DNA of 64,000 bases, taken from assembly GCA_050084515.1 (NCBI GenBank), contig CM114272.1, forward strand, positions 2,356,001 to 2,420,000. Direction: 5' to 3'. A program made the position numbers and the translations under genes. Source of the stretch: Blasia pusilla (taxonomy: Eukaryota > Marchantiophyta > Marchantiopsida > Blasiales). The notes below the pieces were generated by a model. It saw nothing but the letters and a program-made list of their open reading frames with translations. It did not search any database and was not told the DNA's origin. How positions within the stretch are numbered: position 1 is the stretch's first letter; each line of letters starts with the position of its first letter. Positions 24,721-35,853 of this stretch are shown piece after piece.

Positions 24721-25779
24721 CTTCGAGTATATGCTAATAATGTAATTTTGACCAATGCAATAAAAATAATCATAAGACCTTTTAAAAAAAATGGAAGGTG
24801 CAATTTATCTCTTGTGAAGAAGAACGTCTTGACATGAAAATTCCACCACATTGTCCATGTGTTCTTGAAAGTGTATCTAACTTCCCTACAAAATTTTTTC
24901 AAAAAAAAAGCAACCAAATATTCTCTCCTTAAAATGGTAATTTTCTATTTGAGCTTATATGTAATATAATGTTTTATTATCGAGAATATTACAAGAATAA
25001 ATATAAAAAAATGACATTCTTACAACACTCGTTATAGAACAAGTTCACTAAAATTGATAATTGATTTGTTACGTTGACTTCACCAATCACTCTAATACTT
25101 AAGGTCCAAGGTTGGGTTTGGAGGGTTTAGATGTAGGTGGTAATTGGGTGGGTGGCTCAAGAGTTCTAATTCAAGTGGATCGACAAAGATTTCTTGTTGG
25201 AAGTATTTCATCATCATCGGAGGAAAATTTTGAACTAGCCACGCGATTATTGATATGTTAAGAGTTTGGAACAACATATATGAGTAGTTTATCGTCAACA
25301 GACTCATCAATCGATCCCACTCTTTCAACATTTAAACAATGTGGATGAGACTCTTTCCATGGTTCACTCGACTCAGAGGAATAATTTTGAATTCCAACAG
25401 ATGCAACAATATCAAGATCGTAGGTAGTGTTAGCAGAAATGGAAGTTGTATTCGCTTGGATTGACGTCCTTTGTTGTTGCTCATCTTAATACTTTCAAAA
25501 TTACTTAGTCATCTTTGTCTCTTCCCTCATAGCTAAATCTTGGATGATAAACAAACCCCTGTGAGTCAAAGTTTCCGTGTTACCTATATGGATATTTTGC
25601 ATCCCTTCTGTGCCATGTATTCCACATAGCACATCCCACATTCTTTAGGTCCTCATCTTGCAAATCGAGGTTATCTTCATGATAACCAACATGGTTTGTT
25701 GCATATAAGTTGGACTCACTACCCTATTCTACAACCCTCTTCGCTTATTCATGTCCATCTCTTTCAGAGAAGTATTGCT
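24721..25779. other. AT-rich non-genic stretch
   Basis: This lies between the satellite-like array and the hAT remnant. Its right part (from about 25,330) may be the 3' untranslated end of the hAT element. No other feature was seen. Confidence 0.4.
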
Positions 25780-26220
25780 CGTACAATAGTGTTTGTCTTG
25801 ATTTCCATGAAACACCCTTGTTTCTAAACCTTGAGTTTGTACATATGTCTACCAAAGCCCTGAAATGCTAATTGGTCAATTTATTCCTATGTTCTTATTA
25901 TGGATAAGACCATAACTACTCCAATTTCTCTTCATTGAAGAGGAAAAAATTGCTTGTGCTAATACAGACTTAGCCAAAGAGCGCAATGTTGGGCCATCTT
26001 GACCATGAAATCTCTACCAATTGGAGGGGCTAAGTAAATTGATGACTTTCCTACCAAAATCATCCATAAATATTTCTTGACGTTTAACAATGTTACCTAA
26101 CTCTAGCAAGAAAGTAGCTACGTAAGGATTAGCCTTGGCGATATTGAGGCTATGCACCCCCTTTGCATAGAGTTTCAAATATTCTTTGAGACGTCGCGAA
26201 AAGCTAAGTCTATGGCGCCC
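25780..26220 (-). pseudogene. hAT transposase, C-terminal dimerisation domain (broken)
   Basis: The minus strand reads, with a few stops and frame changes, YAKGVHSLNIAKANPYVATF, then FHGQDGPTLRSLAKSVLAQA, then SSSMKRNWSSYGLIHNKN, then HFRALVDICTNSRF. This is the hAT C-terminal block (P.L..LA..VL....SSS..ERNWS.....H...RN.L). It is the C-terminal half of the transposase whose N-terminal part lies at 36,338-38,160. The 9.7-kb retroelement separates them. Confidence 0.75.
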
Positions 26221-26539
26221 AAACTAGAGGGGGAGCGAGGAAGCGAGACATGATCATGGGTCCAAGGAGGAAAGACCCAAGTATGACCCACCAAAGGTGT
26301 CATCTAGGCTAGATAGTCGCGAGATTAGGAAGGACGGCGGAGAGGGGGGGAGATGAATCTCCATCTCTACCTCTATCGGCTCAAACCCTCATTCAAGCCC
26401 TTGAAGCAAGAACTAATCGTGAACCGTGTTTGGCCGTGTTTTAGGTTTGAGCTAAGGGATGTACCTTGAGAAATGAATTGACGCACTCAAATTTAAGGGA
26501 GTGGCTTGGAGAGATCGATCAAGACTCAAGGAAGGGGCT

Positions 26540-27123
26540 TGTCGTGCGAATCCACATCGTCATACAATATACATCGCTGACATACCATACTCACATACAT
26601 ACATAACATAGACGAGAGTATCCACAAACACAAGTGTACCACAACTAGAAATCCGTGAAAGACCTACTGTCATAAAACACGTTTACAATCACATACAATC
26701 GAGCCAAACCCACTCCACGATGGGAGAATCTAGGTCAAAGCTTGCGAGAAACACCATAGCCAAGAGCTCTACTCACTACCAAGGCTAACTCCCAACGCAA
26801 CAGGCTCAACTCAAAGAACTGACTGTTCTTTGAGTGCACTCCACCTTATATCCTCCAACCTAAGAGCGGGCCCTATTGGGAAAGTCACCCCCAACTGAGT
26901 AACCCCCAACCCTATGTATGGAACCGTATCTCTACCAATCCACTACGGTCCTACATAAGGAATGGCCTCTACTAGCACACCATACTCTACGACATAATCC
27001 GTATGGTCATGACAGCTGTCGTGCGAATCCATATCGTCATACAACATACATCGCTGATATACCATACTCACATACATACATAACATAGACGAGAGTATCC
27101 ACAAACACAAGTGTACCACAACT
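26540..27123 (-). repeat. 3' terminal region of the retroelement: A, B and A' blocks
   Basis: In plus coordinates, A is 26,540-26,646 (107 bp), B is 26,648-27,014 (367 bp), a GC dinucleotide is at 27,015-27,016, and A' is 27,017-27,123 (107 bp). A' ends exactly at the polypurine tract. A and A' start TGTCGTGCG; B ends CATGACA in plus orientation. On the coding strand this reads A'-gc-B-A, with a TGTC at the start of B and GACA at the end of A. Confidence 0.92.
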
Positions 27124-27135
27124 CGCCCCCCTAAC
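27124..27135 (-). promoter_or_regulatory. Polypurine tract (plus-strand primer site)
   Basis: On the coding strand TTAGGGGGGCG lies directly before A'. The second element at 62,012-62,022 has CTAGGGGGGCG in the same place. Retroelement plus-strand synthesis is normally primed by such a tract next to the 3' repeat. Confidence 0.75.
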
Positions 27136-27295
27136 TGGCGGTTAGGTCCCTCTAACTCCCAGGTAGCCCTATACATCTACAACATCCTATATACCTTCTT
27201 GGGTGCCCGAATCAGAAGGCCGGGTGCTAGGTTGCCCCATCGTTAGTCGCACATCTGTAATCCATATCATGCAAAGATCAAGTCATCTACCTCTC

Positions 27296-27601
27296 CTAAG
27301 TACATCGAGGACAAACCCACCTTCCAGTAGGAACAACATCCAAACGTGGAGTCAAACACATCATGTGCCAACCCCTAGAACACCGATCACACACCAACAT
27401 ACGGGCTGCGTTACCAGCAGACCCACACAACATGCACCTCAAGCTAGCACGTATCATGGCTAAGCTTGGGTCAACAGTACCATCCATATTTGGAAGATGA
27501 CATGGCGCACAATTACGCACATGGTCCTTCCAAACAACTCCATCACGACCCTCCAACATGAGAACTCCAGAAGCTAACACCTCGGGGAACGCTGGAATCA
27601 A
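27296..27601 (-). pseudogene. PHD finger at the end of pol
   Basis: The frame contains a complete Cys4-His-Cys3 PHD pattern: CMLC, then a C..C pair in MLVCDRC, then GWHMMC, then WVCPRC. Spacing is C-x2-C-x11-C-x2-C-x4-H-x2-C-x14-C-x2-C. PHD fingers often read histone H3 tails. In many plant gypsy elements a chromodomain occupies this post-integrase position, so the PHD may serve as a chromatin-targeting module (inference). The domain itself is unbroken, but it is separated from the integrase by frame breaks. The element at 61,236 has the same fusion. Confidence 0.85.
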
Positions 27602-27629
27602 AAGCTTTGGGCAACACAGGTTACCTAGG

Positions 27630-28765
27630 CCTGTCGCGCACTCGTAAAATAGTGCGGCCTGCCGTCACATCCAACGTTGTCGGGGCAATCTGCTGCAAAT
27701 AGACATAGTCCCCCACATGGAACCTACGAATCGATGGTCGATAACCTCCACCTCGAATGGTTGCATACCGCAACGTATCCCTGTGTTGAGCAATGGCAAG
27801 ATTCTCAAAGGTGTTGGCATAACTCTCCGAAAGAGCTCCGCTTGCTGAGAACACACCCTCATCCACATCTCGGGTCATCAAGGTTCACCACCTCACTAGA
27901 CTCCCGACCAATTGCCGGCAAGTCCGGATCTCGGCCGTATAATGTAAAAATAAGGTGAGAAGGAAGCCAAGGATGCTTGGCGATCGAACCTATACCCCAT
28001 GGCTAACCATGGCAATCGAATATCCCGAGTCTCCAAGATGCCCTTCAGAGGCCATACTTGCGCAATGCCCTCTTCACCGCCTGAACCACACGCCAGCCAA
28101 ACCATCCGCCTGTGGATGATCTCGAGACGTGGTCCGATGATCAATCAACGCCTTGTCACACAAGACCTGAAACTCACCCCGAAACTCAGACTGGTGGTCG
28201 GTCAAGACTTGGATGGTGCACCAAAATGACTAAGCACTCTATCCAGAAATGCATACGCCATTCCCTCACTCGCCTTGTCCGATAATGCCACCAACTCAAT
28301 CCACTTGGAGAAGTGCTCCACCATCACCAACACATATCGATGATGTCGTACAGTCAACGGTAACGGTCCCGCAAAGTCCACACTCCAACGGTAACCCAAC
28401 CCCATAATAGGCAAGGGGTGTAATTGTGGTGTAGGGGCATTAAATGATGCCCTCACCCGGTCACAAACCATACAACCTGACACCAACTGCTGCACCTGAG
28501 TATGCATGCCACGCCACCAATACTGGCCAAGGAGTAAGCTATACGTACGCTTTACCCCAAAATGTCCCAACTCCTCATGGGCATGTCGCACAATGCGCTC
28601 TCTTTGAGCCAAATGTGGCACTACTCGTACTCTATCATCCTCCCACACGGGGAGAATATGTGTTCCCTCCAATCGATACCTCTTAGCACGTTGAAGAACA
28701 CGGTCTCGCTCCTTGGCACTCACTATGCCGGCACCCCTACTGGTCCGTAGGAACTCCAACACCAA
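27630..28765 (-). pseudogene. DDE integrase (broken)
   Basis: The frame at 28,202-28,765 begins with an H2C2 zinc-binding domain (HAHEELGHFG ... CMVC) and the first catalytic Asp in WSVDFAGPLP, followed by HFSKWIELVAL. The second Asp and the Glu regions follow near 28,080-28,200 but are cut by a frameshift, the Glu now falling in another frame. The C-terminal segment FHVGDYVYLQQIAP lies near 27,690-27,730. The family inserts cDNA and produces 4-6-bp target duplications, which agrees with the 4-bp duplication here. Confidence 0.85.
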
Positions 28766-28883
28766 CGCATCATCATGAATATCACGCTGATCCGTACCAC
28801 CATCTCCAACCTTAGGATATGAAGGTGGCCATCTACCCTCGACTAGAGTAAGATATCATGTGGTCCTCCATACTAGAGTCCAC

Positions 28884-29406
28884 CTAACCAACATAAAAGG
28901 CGGATGCATGCCAACCTGGCACCATCTCCTCATCAACCTCGCCATGCCATCTAGCCCCTGTTGTATCCTCTTGGCTAGTACATGGGTTCCTACTCAACCC
29001 ATCAAAGATCAAGGTTGGCAACTCCAGGTCTATGTACCACCCGGAAGTCATACTCTGTAAGATAAGAGCCCACCGTGCAAGCTTCCGTGTAAGCTTGTCC
29101 GACTCCATCAACCACTTGAGCGGTTGGTGATCAGAATAAGGGTAAACCGGGTGCCAAACAAGTAACACCTAAAGTGTGCCCACCCACACTCTCGCCAAGC
29201 ACTCTCCCTCATATGAACTATAGCGCGACTCCATTTGCATTATTCGAACGACTTGCATAGGCCACCACAAACTCCATGTGCTCATCATCATGTTGTGTCA
29301 ACACCGCTCCAAGTCCCAACCTACTCCAATCGTTGTAATGAAATGGGCGCCCTCCGATAGGTCTCCTCAAGATAGGCGCCGCCACCAACTGGGCCTTAAG
29401 CTCCAC
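28884..29406 (-). pseudogene. RNase H domain (two frames)
   Basis: The frame at 29,218-29,406 has FHYNDWSRLGLGAVLTQ and VVAYASRS, typical of Ty3/gypsy RNase H. A frame break near 29,200 precedes the second part, 28,884-29,168, with VYPYSDHQPLKWLM. The domain would remove the RNA template after minus-strand synthesis. Confidence 0.85.
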
Positions 29407-30430
29407 AAAAGCTCTCTCTGATCATCTCCCCAAAGTGCCACTCTTGATCTGATTTCAGCAATTGGTTCAAAGGCTTTGCCATAGCACTAAATCCCTTCAC
29501 ATACCTCCGATAGTAGTTCGCCAATCCCATGAATGCTCGAACTCTACTCACATCTACCGGACGCGGAATAAGTGCAATAGCCTCCACCTTTGCTTGCTGA
29601 ACTCCCAAACCACCTGGATAGATCACATGACCCAAGTACTCAACATCCTCATGGAAGAACTTACACTTTCCGGATGCAACGTAGACCATGAGCTTTCAAC
29701 CGCTCAAACACCATCTGCAAATGTATCTCGATGCTCCTCCACCGTGTTCTTTGAACACCAAGATATCATCAATGTAACACCAAACAAAATCCAACCCTGC
29801 TAGGATCCTGTCCATCACTCTTTGAAACTCGGCAGGTGCATTCTTCAACCCAAAGGGTAAGAATTTCCACTGGTACAAACAATCCTTGCCATGAGAGTTG
29901 ACACCCCAAAATGCTGTCTTGGCCTTGTCACTCTCCCGAATCGGCAATTGATGGTATCCTGCCCGAAGATCCAAAGTACTGAAAATCTTTGCCTGTCCCA
30001 CCACATCAAAGATCTCCTCAGGTCTAGGTATGGCATACCTATTGGCCTTGGTTTGCCGATTGATAGGACGGTAATCTCCACACATCCGCCTATCCGTGTA
30101 GTTGCCATGCATATCCTTTTTAGCAGGCATGACAGTGGCTGATGCATACTCTCCATGCGACAACTCCACTAATCCAGCCTCCAAAAGGTCCAACGTCCTA
30201 CTCTGAATCAAGTCTCTCTCCATATCACTATATCGGTAGGGACAACGGAAGATTGGCGTATCACTAGCCAAATCAATCCGTATACCGGGTCCAACCAGAG
30301 AACCCAACTCCTTCATGCTAAAGGCAAAACAACGTGTCAAGCGTCGTTTCTCACCTCCCGTAAGCTTGGGCCCAAGTAATGGCTCCCAAGTCTCCTCCAC
30401 TGGCACACTAGAGGGAGAGGACGATGCCAT
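29396..30430 (-). pseudogene. Ty3/gypsy reverse transcriptase (frameshifted)
   Basis: The longest frame (29,696-30,430, 244 codons) covers fingers and palm: MCGDYRPINRQT, FSTLDLRAGYHQLPI, FLPFGLKNAPAEFQRVMD and the catalytic CYIDDILVF (YIDD at 29,765-29,776). Past a frameshift near 29,700, the frame 29,396-29,689 holds the thumb/connection region with KCKFF, VEYLGHVI and FMGLANYYRRYVKGF. The motif order and FLPFGL are diagnostic of Ty3/gypsy. No intact pol frame remains. Confidence 0.93.
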
Positions 30431-30689
30431 TGGCTGCTACGCAACCCCCTCACAAGATGGTACACCCTTAGCTACACCATCATCTGAGCAAATAACTCCT
30501 CCACCAGCATGAGCAACCAACTCCACATGCCCAGCCATTACATCCCATTTACTCCAAGGATGCAAAATACTACTCTCCTCGCCCCCAGCCGATGCCTCTA
30601 CCGTCCCGGTAGCCATCGAGCTCATTACAAGGGGTGGAAGACCCACAGACATAGTCCAAAGTCGACGCTGCTCGGCCATACCAAGACTC

Positions 30690-31630
30690 AAAATCCAAGT
30701 CAAACAATTCAGGTCCATGGCCTGACCCAACACATGACGTCGTGAAGCCTCAGAAATAGAAGCAACCATTTGTCACACCGAGCAAATCCCATCGCACGCT
30801 CTCTCTCATCAGCGTTAGGCTCCACCAAGCCGCACATGAGAATCCCATACAAGCCCGGACCACCTTCCTCGTAGGCATGTGACGAGGGAAAACTCACAAA
30901 TGTGGGTAGTGCCATCCTAGGCTGGCCCACACGGTTCACCATTGCCATGGGTGACCGATCAATAACCCTCACCACTTGAGAAAGTTGCCCAGTATCCAAG
31001 ATACTATCCACTGTAAGGCGAGGATCCCGCTGCACTGCATCATATGCTCGACGTAGAACCTCCCTAGGCAACAAGTTTGTCCACCACAAGCGTGGACGAT
31101 GTGCACGCGAGCCAACTTGCGCTGCATCCAACAACACCCACTGGTCCAATCAAGACCGCACCTCATGAACACTCGCCATCATCCGGGTCCGAGTGTCACC
31201 CAACAATGGAACATTCTCCGAATGTAAGCTAGAGCACGTGCCTGATGAACTGAAGATGTCGTAACACCCGTAACATCTCCCAAAACAATCGAGACCTAGG
31301 GTCATGTAATCCCTCACCACGACCAGCACGTGTATGACCCTGACATGGCCATCTAGCAATCACCAAATCCACAGGACCAACCCTCTCAAGGTCCCGCCCC
31401 AACAATGCAATGTGTGATGGTAAAGCACGCTGGTACCCACGAATAGCGATGGCGGCAACAACTCAGGTATCTCCGCATCAATCGCCAATATGTCGAGATG
31501 AGACTCTCAGGGCCGTCTCATCTCGCTCCACATACACGTATCTCCAAGACAGAATACCGCCTGCAACATCTGTGACCAAACCAGTGCTAATCCCACCAAA
31601 GAGATCTAACACACAAATACCCTCCGCAGA
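30690..31630 (-). pseudogene. Cytosine-5 DNA methyltransferase domain embedded in pol (broken)
   Basis: Between the protease-like region and RT the coding strand reads, in order, C5 MTase motif I VLDLFGGISTGL (31,590-31,622), motif IV VDLVIARWPCQG (PCQ at 31,340-31,348), motif VI ENVP (31,210-31,218), motif VIII AHRPRLWWTNL (around 31,070-31,101), a target-recognition-like region, motif IX ERERAMGFA, and motif X LGQAMDLN near 30,720. The order and spacing resemble DNMT3-type or bacterial enzymes rather than permuted DRMs. The catalytic Cys, the ENV Glu and the HRPR segment are all present. At least three frame breaks and one in-frame stop (between motifs VI and VIII) disable this copy. In the family, the Cys attacks C6 of cytosine and SAM donates the methyl group. 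Self-methylation of new cDNA is an inference. Confidence 0.88.
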
Positions 31631-32035
31631 TATCTTGCCATACAATGGGTGTAGTATCCAAAGGGGATAACCAATGGACCAGAAGTAGGAGTCCGCCGTG
31701 GGGCCTCCTCTTCCTCGTGAGGTATAATGACCTCACACCAAGCCTCTGCACTAGGCGTCGCCTCTGCCGTAGTGCACCGCTGAACTCCAAAGTGGCACAT
31801 CCAACGATGAGGATGCCCTTTGCTGCAAAAATAGGGACCTCCTCTACCTCCTCATGCGCAGGAGAATCCATAGCGAAACATTACCCTCCAAAAAGTCTCC
31901 TGGCCAAGTGACTACTCCACTAAAACCACCCACGGATGCTAACACTGCTTGTTGGGAAGACCCTCTGGTCGAGCCCCTGAAATAAATCTCATAGGAACTT
32001 GGCTCATACGTCCATCCCTCGACGCCAACCAGGTC

Positions 32036-32400
32036 TCAGAAGACTGTCTCGATCGATAATCCATCCGAAAACCCATCGGGTACAATATCGCTCCTCCAAC
32101 GGAGTACATCATACTGACTCGGTGATGTGACTACCGCAGATACTCCCAACCGGGAGCTATCAGTCGCATGATCTGGTCTCAACTGTACAAAAAACTTTTC
32201 CCGTGTCATGAATTGAGACCTATCATTGGCTCCTCCAAGTGATGTTTGAATCTGGAATGGGCAAGGCTCAAGCTCTGACCTCCGAATACCCAAACCAATA
32301 CATGCCGCCTTTCCCAACATCAAGGTTGGGCACCGAGTCTAACAAGACTCTATCTGGTCTATACACCTGTCCTGTAGGACTCACCAATCAGAAGATCCCA
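32036..32400 (-). pseudogene. Aspartic-protease-like region
   Basis: The coding strand reads a LLDSVPNL-like segment near 32,330, where a DSG active site would be expected but DSV is seen. It is followed by CPFQIQTSLGG, FVQLRPDHATDS and VTSPSQYDVL. The layout and position between zinc knuckle and RT agree with a retropepsin, but the active site is altered, so the call is moderate. Confidence 0.5.
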
Positions 32401-33099
32401 CTTCGGTTGTCCAACATACATACACCAGGTGTAAGCCTCTCACGATCAATGGCTGGCCGGGCTCGTAATGCATCCATCTTCGCCGCTGCTGCCTGCCAAG
32501 TAGCACTGGTACTCAATGCTACTCCTGACATAGAGGATCGCTCCACCGCAACACCCTCATCCACCTCAACACGTAGCAAGAACACCCCACGTTCACAACG
32601 TGGTCGCTAATCAAATACAGGAGAGCTAAGTCAACTCCTAAAGCCATTAGCTCCGTGGCCGAAAACACGGCTCAATAGGCTGCGTAGGAACCATGGATGG
32701 AGTCCTAAGCACCTCAGACAACAAGAATGACTGGGGAAGCCTAGCCTGCCTCCCAGCCTCACCCCTCTGTGGGTCCAACTCACAAGTAGCACCACGTGGC
32801 TTTGACGCCGAGTGGCTCTCTCTGAATCGCACGGTGATGCCTCAACCTTTGTCTTTGCACTCGCCATATAAGAGAGATCATCCCCTCCATAAGAGGTGGA
32901 AGCCCTGCTCCCGAACCTGATCTATCTTTGGATTCCACCATAGTAGCCAACTGCTCCAATGCTCAATCTCGGCCATACTCGACTCTGTCGTAGTGGTAGG
33001 GGTAGCCACCGAGGCTCTCCAACCACTGGTCCACCTCTACCACCCCTACCACCTCTACCACCTTGGCCTCTCGGAGCTACTCCACCATGGCCACGGCCT

Positions 33100-34430
33100 G
33101 ATCTCAACTCGGGATGGAGATCAAAGCAACGCTCTCGAGGATGACCTAGTCTCCCAATGATCACACTGAGTTGGGGCCGACCGAGGCCCATCCTCCAAAG
33201 TCCGTCTCCCATCCTCTTGGGGACAAAACTTCCTAACATGATCACCTCCACATGTCCAACAAGACTGTCCTTGCTGCGGGGCAGCAAATGAAGGCAATGG
33301 TCTCTGCACAAATGTCCCTCTAGGACTTGATTGAGGTCGCGTGTACCCCCCCACGACCCCACTACTACTACCACCACCACTACTACGAGGCGTGAGGTGG
33401 GCGGCTGAACCCAGAAGTAGTAGTTGTATCCCTCTTGAATGTGGATGTCACCACTCTCTCCTTCACCATGTTAAGCTCAATCTTCTCAGATAGAGCAAAC
33501 ACATGGGTCAATGTGGGTGAATCATCACTCATAAGAGTAGCATCACGCCCCTGGCGCAAATCTCTGTCCAAGATCCCATACCAAAATCGGATCGCTGATC
33601 CTCGTCACACCACAGGTAATGAAATCAGCGTCGATACGCGTGTATGCCTCACGAAGACTCTCACCAGTCTTTCGCTCAAAGTCCTGAAGATTCCTCAACT
33701 TCTCCGTCTTCACTCCTTGATAGTTCTTCTTCAACCTCCTGAAGAACTCTGCAGAACCAAGGCTAACGATGGTGGGGCACTAGTACCTCCACTAGTACCC
33801 CCACTAGTACCTCCACTGGTACCCCACTCCGGCTCATACTCGTACCACTCAACGTCAATTTGGTGGCATAGTAGGAGCACTACTACCAATACCACCATGG
33901 GTGATAGACACATAGCCTGGAGACCAATATTGTCTCCATGCCTCAATCTCAACAACATGGTCCTTCCTAAACTCATGGTAATCATCCATGGGTGGTCCTT
34001 CCAAGTCTTTGAAACAACCCCTTCCAAGCCAAGAAGGGTGTAAACAACGCATGCCCGCAACATCTGCATATCACACCACGTATCAAACTCCTGCATGAAG
34101 TCCTCCAACTCAATGGTGCCCACTGCACCCGAGTATCATCGTGGGCCCTTCATGGCCCCATATCCACCATCCATGTCCCAAATCAATGGAGCTGCAACAC
34201 TCGATAACAACGTTGAAGACTCGGTGTTTGGAACACCCTGGTCCTCCTCTTCATCAACCGTCGGAAGTGGAAAAGGTAGCCGATACCTAAATCCACTCCG
34301 TGTGAAACCACCACTGTCCGCACCACGGTCCCCAACCAGACCACCCGACAGCTCCGTGATGACCAACGCCGATGTCGCACCACCACCAAATTACCCAAGT
34401 GACGTCGATGTCGCTCTACTATTGTAGCTC
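33100..34430 (-). pseudogene. gag with zinc knuckle (broken into several frames)
   Basis: The frames 34,123-33,731, 33,734-33,543, 33,571-33,383 and 33,354-33,121 chain together. They give a WKDHPWM segment, four GTSG units, then FLRRLKKNYQGVKTEKLRNL-like and FERKTGESLREAYTRI text typical of retrotransposon gag, and finally CWTCGGDHVRKFCP, a CCHC knuckle with one residue fewer than the classic spacing. Gag would form the particle and bind RNA. Confidence 0.75.
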
Positions 34431-34439
34431 TACTAGCTA

Positions 34440-35853
34440 TGGGTGTAGGAAATCTAACCTCTCATCACTACAAGAAGCCTCCCACGGTCTACTGGTCATC
34501 ACTCCAGCCTCACTATCAGTAGCACACAGGAGTAACACTACTCTGGAAATCAGCGTCAACCCTAACAATGGGCGCGCAAGCAAGAAGCACGATGGAGGGG
34601 ATCTAGACACAGGAAGTCCAACGACAACCCTACAACGGCAAATGGAAATCAAGATAACACAATCCACCAAACGTGGGGCCCCAACGTGGAAAACCCACCA
34701 CACAATTCTAACGCAATAGCTACTCCGCCGCGGGTCGATGACGTACTAGTCGAACTCGCAGCACCTGAAAATATCACCTGCATGGAGAGGCTACACCGTA
34801 CTATGCGCTAGAGGTACATCAACCAAAAACCTGAGATGCATAAAGCGCCTAACACATCTCGAACAAAGACCAAATGAGCTACAACGATCAGACATCGGCA
34901 TAGTTAAGAACTCAGCGATTAAGCGTCCTCAGCGAGAATAGCCCAAAGATGGGTGACCAGTTATGCAAAAATAAAATCCCAAATCCTGCAAAAATTGCCT
35001 CACGCCCAAGCAAGCAAGCAAGCTTGCTTGCTTGCTCCTTGCTCCTTACTCCGCCTCTCACGCCCACTCGCCCCGAGCTACCACGTGTTGCCTCGAAGCC
35101 TCGAAGCCTCGAAACGCCGAGAAATGCTCGAGACATGCCACGCTTCGCTATGGAGAGAGGTCCAACCAGGGCGCCCCCAACGGGATAGGCGTCTCCAACA
35201 ATGAACAAGTCACCAACCAACCAGCCCCTCCGATCCGCTGTCCACCATAGCCAGACCTTGAGCTAGTCCGCGAAATTTCGATCAGAAATTACTTCACAAA
35301 TACGTGACCAAAATCAAATCTGTTTCGATCAGAATTCAATTGACCACCATAGCTATCTCCCCAAAAAAACTCAGCTACAACCGAGCTCCGTACTCCGAGC
35401 TAAAAATCAGACAAACTTGCTGTCCATACACCTCTAGAACCGCAAACCGACAAATAGCTTCCGCCAAGTTTCATGCACGCAGAAATCCGCAACGCTCCAC
35501 GCACTCGAGCAGATAGCTTCACATGAGATCACAATACAAGTAGCAATAGGAACCTCTCACCCGATCTGGATGAACTTCAACAGAGCTTCCGCACTCCAAG
35601 CTCTCCACATCAAAAAACTGTCGAACACGAACCAGAATCTTCAATGCTTGATAACTTCCAACTCCCTTGACAAAATCCGGCGATCTACAGCGCGTTGGAA
35701 AGCTCTCAGCAAGGCGCTTCTTTCCCAACCAACCACACACCTGATTCACACCTCCAACATAGGCAACAAGCCCCAAACATCCATGGCTGAGTACACAATC
35801 AGCCCTAACCAGATCCTACTGATCTACCATCGATCTACTCCAGTTCTTTGAGT
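34440..35853 (-). other. 5' leader of the retroelement, with a 28-bp palindrome
   Basis: This lies between the 5' B block and gag. No tRNA-complementary primer-binding site of the usual plant kind (TGGTATCAGAGC or variants) was recognised beside B at 35,840-35,853. A perfect palindrome built of AGCAAGCAAGCAAG and its complement lies at 35,009-35,036. Confidence 0.6.

Noticed and set aside
27621-27881. A chromodomain after the integrase, as in chromoviruses
   Set aside because: The segment contains only the integrase C-terminal GDYVYL-type fold. No aromatic-cage chromodomain pattern is seen; a PHD finger follows instead.
32239-34427. Several plus-strand frames of 110-200 codons across the retroelement
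   Set aside because: They are antisense shadows of gag/pol; the minus strand carries the domain motifs.
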